From assembly GCF_009866805.1 (NCBI RefSeq), contig NZ_SIZW01000043.1:434001-498000 (forward strand): a stretch of DNA of 64,000 nucleotides, given 5' to 3'. The position numbers were made by a program, and so were the translations under genes. Shown piece after piece: positions 59,927 through 64,000 of this stretch (positions are counted from its first letter, which is position 1; each line of letters begins with the position of its first letter). The notes beneath the pieces were generated by a model. The model ran no database searches and was not told the origin of the DNA. It was given only the letters and a program-made list of their open reading frames with translations. The stretch comes from Schauerella aestuarii (lineage in GTDB: Bacteria; Pseudomonadota; Gammaproteobacteria; Burkholderiales; Burkholderiaceae_B).

Positions 59927-61987
59927 TCAGGCCGTCTTGCGGCGCAGGGGTTGAAAATCGATGCATTCGTCATTTCCCGACACGGGCATGACCGGCACGC
60001 ACAAAGACAGAAACTTGAACAGCATCGACTCGAGCGAAAACAAGGTTTGCGCTCGATGGCGGCTTTGCGACTTCAATTCGTCATTGCTGCGCGCGAGATC
60101 CACCATCGACTCGATCTTGTCGCAGGCCTCGGTCAGGTCCGGGTGCTCGACATCGCTGAGCAGGTGCCCCGTCTCGTTTTCCACAAAACATTCCCCTGCA
60201 CCGCCAGCGGGTGTCGAGACGACCGGAACGCCCAAAAGCTGGGCCTCGATCAGCACATTGGGCAAGCCTTCGTACCGTGAGAGCAGAACGCTGGCGTCCA
60301 TTTTCGAATACCAGTAGCCCACATGATTCGATAGTCCCACGAGCAACAGCCTGTCCGTCACGCGCAGCTCGGAAGCCAGTGCCACGATGATTTCGTGCAG
60401 ACGTCCGTCACCGACGATGACAAAGCGCGCGTGCGGTCGTCGCTTCAAATACTGCGCGGCCAACTTGATCCAGAGTTGAGGCCGCTTGTCCGGCTCCAGG
60501 CGGAAGACGCCACCGATCGTCTCCGTGGCTTCGGTCGTGTTTTCCTGGAAGGCGTGCCATTTGTTTTCATCGGCCACCGAACTGTCGGTCGTCAAGTCCG
60601 GTACGCCGTTGTAGAGGACGTGAAAGCGCACGATCGGAATGTCGAGCCATTGCGCATAGGCCTCGGCCGCCGTGCGGCTATTGCTGACGAAGTACACCCC
60701 AGGTACCTGGGCCAGCGCTTGATACAGCTCGGGATACTCTTCGCGAAAGCGATCCTTGCGAATGTTCGGCGGCAGGCCCCGAAACACAAGGTGGATGGTG
60801 GGCACGCCGACCAGCAGGGCTGCCAGCGCACCGAAGAGGCATGTGCCGTCCTGCCACAAGCTCACCACGTCGAAGGGATTTGCCCGCAAAAGGGGGGCAA
60901 GACGGGTGACGCCGTAATGGACGGGGGGCGGCAATTGCTCCAGCAAGCGGCCGAGGCTGCCTTCCGGAACGGATTGATGAGCCGCGGAGATCGCCGGCAG
61001 GCGATTGATTTCCGTGACTGGAATCTGCGCCTTGACGAGGATTGGAAGAAAGAAGTCCAGCCCCTGTTTCTTGCTGGAGCCGGTGGGCTCGGTATGCTGC
61101 TTGACCAGCACTTCGACCTTTTCCGGCCGCATGAGCATCCCAGCGGGCGGGTGCGCAGGAAACTCGGACATTCTGCTCAATTCACCGGCAAGCCGGGTGA
61201 GCTGGCGCTCTGCACCGCCCGGCCCCAGGCTCCCGGTCACGAGGGCGACCGAGACCGGTTTGTCGGGGGAGTGCTCGGCGATCTGCCGATTTCGGAAGTG
61301 CAGGATCGCGTGCTTCATCGACACGATCTTGATATCTTTGCCCGCCAGGTCGGCGTCGGACTCGAAACCTTGGTAGAACACATAGTCGCTCGCCAGCCCC
61401 GTGGCGAGTTCTGCCGCCTTGCTACCCGGCACAAGCTGTTTCGCCACGGGTGCGATCGTGGCGAATGCGTCCGCCAGCAGGCCGCGTTTGCGCAAGCGTT
61501 TGGCAAACTCGACGCGTATGTTGCGATCGACATGCTGCGAGATCAGCCGGCGAAACAACGCATCCGATTGCTCATGTGCACGGATGTCGCTCAACAGTTT
61601 CGCGCGGGCGAACAGGTTGGCGGGAACGTCCGTCGATTCGGGCAGATGGCGGTCGACCAGGGATAAGGCAGCGTCCAGATGCCGTTCCTTTACCAGTCGG
61701 GTCGCGCGGTAGCGCACGATCTGGAGGTCGTCCGGGCATGCTTCCAGCAATGCGGACCACTGCTCGGACATGCCCTCATTCAACCCCGCTGCTTCCTTCA
61801 ACCGAAGGAGAAGAAAGCGGACCTTGGCGTCCGCCAGGTGAGCGCCGGCCAGCGCTTCTGCGCGTGCCAGGTTTTCCTGGGCCACCTGCACCCGCCCCGA
61901 CGCCGCAACGATCTCTTCCAGTTGCGCGTGAATCCCGAGCAGGTCGGACTTGACGTCCTCCCGCTCGGTAACCAGCGGGGGCGTCAT
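59927..61987 (-). CDS. GT4-family glycosyltransferase with N-terminal TPR-like region
   Basis: 686 residues from the ATG at 61987, overlapping the upstream gene by four bases. Residues 1-225 are helical, TPR-like. The GT-B domain begins VALVTGSLGPGGAERQLTRL, has the acceptor half with LWQDGTCLFGALAALL, and the donor-binding part FVIVGDGR, LSRYEGLPNVLIEAQLLGVP. A retaining GT4 enzyme acting on nucleotide sugars in the cytoplasm, predicted to build the exported polysaccharide. The sugar is not predictable. Confidence 0.9.
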   Translation of the reverse strand: MTPPLVTEREDVKSDLLGIHAQLEEIVAASGRVQVAQENLARAEALAGAHLADAKVRFLLLRLKEAAGLNEGMSEQWSALLEACPDDLQIVRYRATRLVKERHLDAALSLVDRHLPESTDVPANLFARAKLLSDIRAHEQSDALFRRLISQHVDRNIRVEFAKRLRKRGLLADAFATIAPVAKQLVPGSKAAELATGLASDYVFYQGFESDADLAGKDIKIVSMKHAILHFRNRQIAEHSPDKPVSVALVTGSLGPGGAERQLTRLAGELSRMSEFPAHPPAGMLMRPEKVEVLVKQHTEPTGSSKKQGLDFFLPILVKAQIPVTEINRLPAISAAHQSVPEGSLGRLLEQLPPPVHYGVTRLAPLLRANPFDVVSLWQDGTCLFGALAALLVGVPTIHLVFRGLPPNIRKDRFREEYPELYQALAQVPGVYFVSNSRTAAEAYAQWLDIPIVRFHVLYNGVPDLTTDSSVADENKWHAFQENTTEATETIGGVFRLEPDKRPQLWIKLAAQYLKRRPHARFVIVGDGRLHEIIVALASELRVTDRLLLVGLSNHVGYWYSKMDASVLLSRYEGLPNVLIEAQLLGVPVVSTPAGGAGECFVENETGHLLSDVEHPDLTEACDKIESMVDLARSNDELKSQSRHRAQTLFSLESMLFKFLSLCVPVMPVSGNDECIDFQPLRRKTA

Positions 61988-64000
61988 GCTGCCTTCCTGC
62001 GGTTGGCTTTTTCGATCCATACCAGGCAACGCTGGATGTAGTGGTCGAACTGTGCCGGATTGTCGGAATGGGCCTTGAGCGTGCGCCAGTACGGCAATGC
62101 CTGCTCGAAGCGGTGCAGACGCATGGCGCCCACGGCGGCGAGACGCAGGCCGATGAGATCGTTGGGCACGAGCTGCAGGATCCGCTCGCCGAGTGCCAGA
62201 CGTTCGGTGGTGCTGGATGGATCGAGTGCGCGCACTTCCGCATACAAGACCGCGAGGATGCGGCGTTTCTCGTGCTCGACTTCGGTCATCTGCGGCCACG
62301 ATTGGGCCACGCGTTCAAGCAGATCCCAGGCCCCCCGATGATCGCCGGCAGAGAGCATTTCGCGTGCGCTTCGGATGGCGCGGGGCCCGAGACGGCCAAG
62401 CTGCCGCTGCGCTTCTTCTTTCGCGCCTTCGTCGGCCGATGCGTGGGCGAGTACGGCCTTGTACGCATCGATGGCTTGACCGAACCAGCCCCCGTTGAAG
62501 GCGACACGTGCAAAGTACAGTTGCGTGCTCAGTGGCGCAGCGTCGTCGGCCGCTGCCTGCTCGAGATGCCACAACGCCGTTTGCTTGTCGCCGAGGGCGT
62601 CGGCCGCTCGGCCGCGCATGGCGTCGAGCTCGGGAAATTGCACGTTGGTATCGAGTGCGATGTCGGTGAGGTCGATCACTTCCTTGTGGTTGCCCGCCAG
62701 GAGCGCAGCCCGCACACCCAGGCGCATGGCACGTTCGAATGCGCGCTGCGCGCGCAGCCCGGTCAGGGCATCGGGATTGAGCAGGCGATGCGCGCAGATC
62801 CTGTCGGCAGCGTCGCGCAGACGCCCCTCTTGCAAGGCGCGCGTGCCTTCGTCGGCCCAGGCCGATGATTGCGCCTGCAGCCAGGCGCCGATCTCTTCCC
62901 GATCGCTATGTGCCAGGCGGCACGACACCGCCAACGCCGCCGCGGCCATGATGAAGCCGCGCCACGTGGCTTCCTTGACGAGCTCCAGGACGTCGACATC
63001 CTCGAGCGCGGGAGACTCGGACGCCAGGGCACGCAGTCCCGTGCGATCGCCGGCCAGGAGCCGGTCACGCCACAGTACTGCGAAGCCCCGGCCATATGAG
63101 GGTACCGTCGCACGTACTTCGTGAACCCAACGCAGGGCGGCCTCGATGTCGCCGGCGGTCTGCAGCAGCGTGAGCACCGTGTCGGCCGCTTCCACCGCAC
63201 CTGCCTCATGCGCGTCGGTGATGCGGAACAGCTGCTTCCAGTGACCCAGGGCTTCGTCCATGTGTCCCAATTGCCCTGCGGAGACCGCCGCGATCCGCAC
63301 GATTTCCGGGGTTTCGATTTCGTCGCCCAGCAGGCCCACCGCGAGTGGGTACGCCACGTCATGGCGTCCGAGCTTGAATTGATTGCGCATCAAGATCTGC
63401 TCGGCCTTGCTGCCCGAGGCGATGGCGCCATCGGCGCTGTCCAGCAATGCAAGCGATCCTTCGTAGTCGCCCAGTTCTTCCTGCATCTTCGCAAACAGCA
63501 GCACGTGATCGAGCAGTCCGGGATGGCGGCGCAGCACGTCGCGCACGCCCTCGGAGGCGCGGCGCAAATCACCCGATTCCCAAACCTTTTCGAGGTATTC
63601 GGCGCTCTCGTCGGCGCCAAGCTTCGGCGCGACCGGCTGCAGCGTGGTCGTGCCCATCCTGGGACGCATGAAGTTCTTGAACCAGTCACCGAAAAGACGC
63701 TCCGCGAAGAGCGGGGTGTAATGGGTCAGATCGAGGCCGCCGTCTTCCATGGCGTCGGCTTGTCCGATCTTGTTCATCAACGGCGTCGGATCGTAGCAAG
63801 GCACGCCGATGTGCTGTGCACTGGCAATGATGGCGGAAATGAGTTGCTCGCGCTGTTCGATCGGTGCGTTCTCCGGCGTCAAGGCGTTGACGTGCGTGAC
63901 GAACACCACCTTGTCGCGGCCGAGCAAGTCGACGAGCTCACGCATATCCTGTTGAATCTCGTCATCGGCCGGATCGCGCTTCAGGATGCGTGCCAGCAAT
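61984..64000 (-). CDS. SGNH-hydrolase-like domain plus TPR protein (5' end outside window)
   Basis: The visible 671+ residues are the C-terminal part; the frame is open to the window edge. The first ~115 residues look like the end of an SGNH/GDSL-type domain (VVFVTHVNALTPENAPIEQR, then the block V-like GLDLTHYTPLFAERLF with Asp and His three apart). The remainder is a long TPR-type helical array (GDLRRASEGVRDVLRRHPGL, AGNHKEVIDLTDIALDTN). O-acetylation or deacetylation of the polymer would fit, as SGNH proteins do in other glycan loci. Overlaps the glycosyltransferase start by four bases. Confidence 0.75.
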   Translation of the reverse strand, partial: LLARILKRDPADDEIQQDMRELVDLLGRDKVVFVTHVNALTPENAPIEQREQLISAIIASAQHIGVPCYDPTPLMNKIGQADAMEDGGLDLTHYTPLFAERLFGDWFKNFMRPRMGTTTLQPVAPKLGADESAEYLEKVWESGDLRRASEGVRDVLRRHPGLLDHVLLFAKMQEELGDYEGSLALLDSADGAIASGSKAEQILMRNQFKLGRHDVAYPLAVGLLGDEIETPEIVRIAAVSAGQLGHMDEALGHWKQLFRITDAHEAGAVEAADTVLTLLQTAGDIEAALRWVHEVRATVPSYGRGFAVLWRDRLLAGDRTGLRALASESPALEDVDVLELVKEATWRGFIMAAAALAVSCRLAHSDREEIGAWLQAQSSAWADEGTRALQEGRLRDAADRICAHRLLNPDALTGLRAQRAFERAMRLGVRAALLAGNHKEVIDLTDIALDTNVQFPELDAMRGRAADALGDKQTALWHLEQAAADDAAPLSTQLYFARVAFNGGWFGQAIDAYKAVLAHASADEGAKEEAQRQLGRLGPRAIRSAREMLSAGDHRGAWDLLERVAQSWPQMTEVEHEKRRILAVLYAEVRALDPSSTTERLALGERILQLVPNDLIGLRLAAVGAMRLHRFEQALPYWRTLKAHSDNPAQFDHYIQRCLVWIEKANRRKAA

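Noticed and set aside
1-64000. CRISPR array, rRNA operon or prophage module
   Set aside because: No regularly spaced direct repeats, rRNA sequence, or phage structural or integrase genes were seen anywhere in the window.

Overview
The window is a GC-rich (roughly 60%) proteobacterial chromosome segment, most likely from the Burkholderiales (Betaproteobacteria). Pointers are the Bug/TctC-type solute-binding protein, the long outer-membrane phospholipase A, the Liv-type transporter operon, the KdpD/KdpE-Kup arrangement and the SerB type. I cannot fix the genus. There is one tRNA and no rRNA, integrase, transposase, prophage or CRISPR array. One strongly AT-rich gene (36064-37821) looks recently acquired.

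Layout. (1) 1-7434, housekeeping: kup (cut by the window edge), kdpE and a shortened kdpD in one minus-strand operon behind phospholipase A (pldA); then on the plus strand an FAD amine oxidoreductase, tRNA-Arg(TCT) and serB. (2) 7395-16735, a minus-strand catabolic operon: class III aminotransferase, ABC solute-binding protein, livHMGF-like transporter, a large N,N-dimethylformamidase-like enzyme and a LacI-type regulator. Two LacI-style operator sequences lie at its head. (3) 17032-24093: an OmpA-like lipoprotein and a LysR regulator, divergent from a plus-strand operon of two sister SDR dehydrogenases, a carboxymuconolactone-decarboxylase-like protein, a TctC-type binding protein, a quinone oxidoreductase and a secreted esterase. 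(4) 24203-25427: terC with a complete upstream control region (sigma-70 promoter and a yybP-ykoY manganese riboswitch). (5) 25837-35686: a glycosyltransferase/UDP-galactopyranose mutase fusion, a glycosidase-like protein, an oxidoreductase, an NmrA-like protein divergent from an HxlR regulator, an MFS exporter, two small lipoproteins and a DASS dicarboxylate transporter. (6) 36064-37821: the AT-rich GT61-type gene. (7) 38049-45251: a compact minus-strand cluster (thermostable-hemolysin-family acyltransferase-like protein, AMP-ligase, haem-oxygenase-like iron oxidase, SDR, TPR protein, VIT transporter) divergent from a QseBC/PmrAB-type two-component system, with a PmrA-like box between them. 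(8) 45327-52311: a multi-PAS histidine kinase, two small proteins, a manganese catalase, L-serine deaminase and a LysR regulator. (9) 52410-64000: an ABC-type capsule export operon running in from the right edge.

The capsule operon is the strangest part. Its KpsT-like subunit has lost every nucleotide-binding and catalytic motif. The KpsM-like permease has a long soluble N-terminal extension. A TPR protein carries an LpxL-like domain without the usual catalytic acid, and a pectate-lyase-like enzyme ends the operon. Together they suggest an unusual, possibly uronate-rich exopolysaccharide system. The AMP-ligase/iron-oxidase cluster in region 7 looks like an uncharacterised small-molecule or lipid pathway controlled by its own two-component system. 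The formamidase-like operon in region 2 looks like an uncharacterised amide-compound catabolic system.
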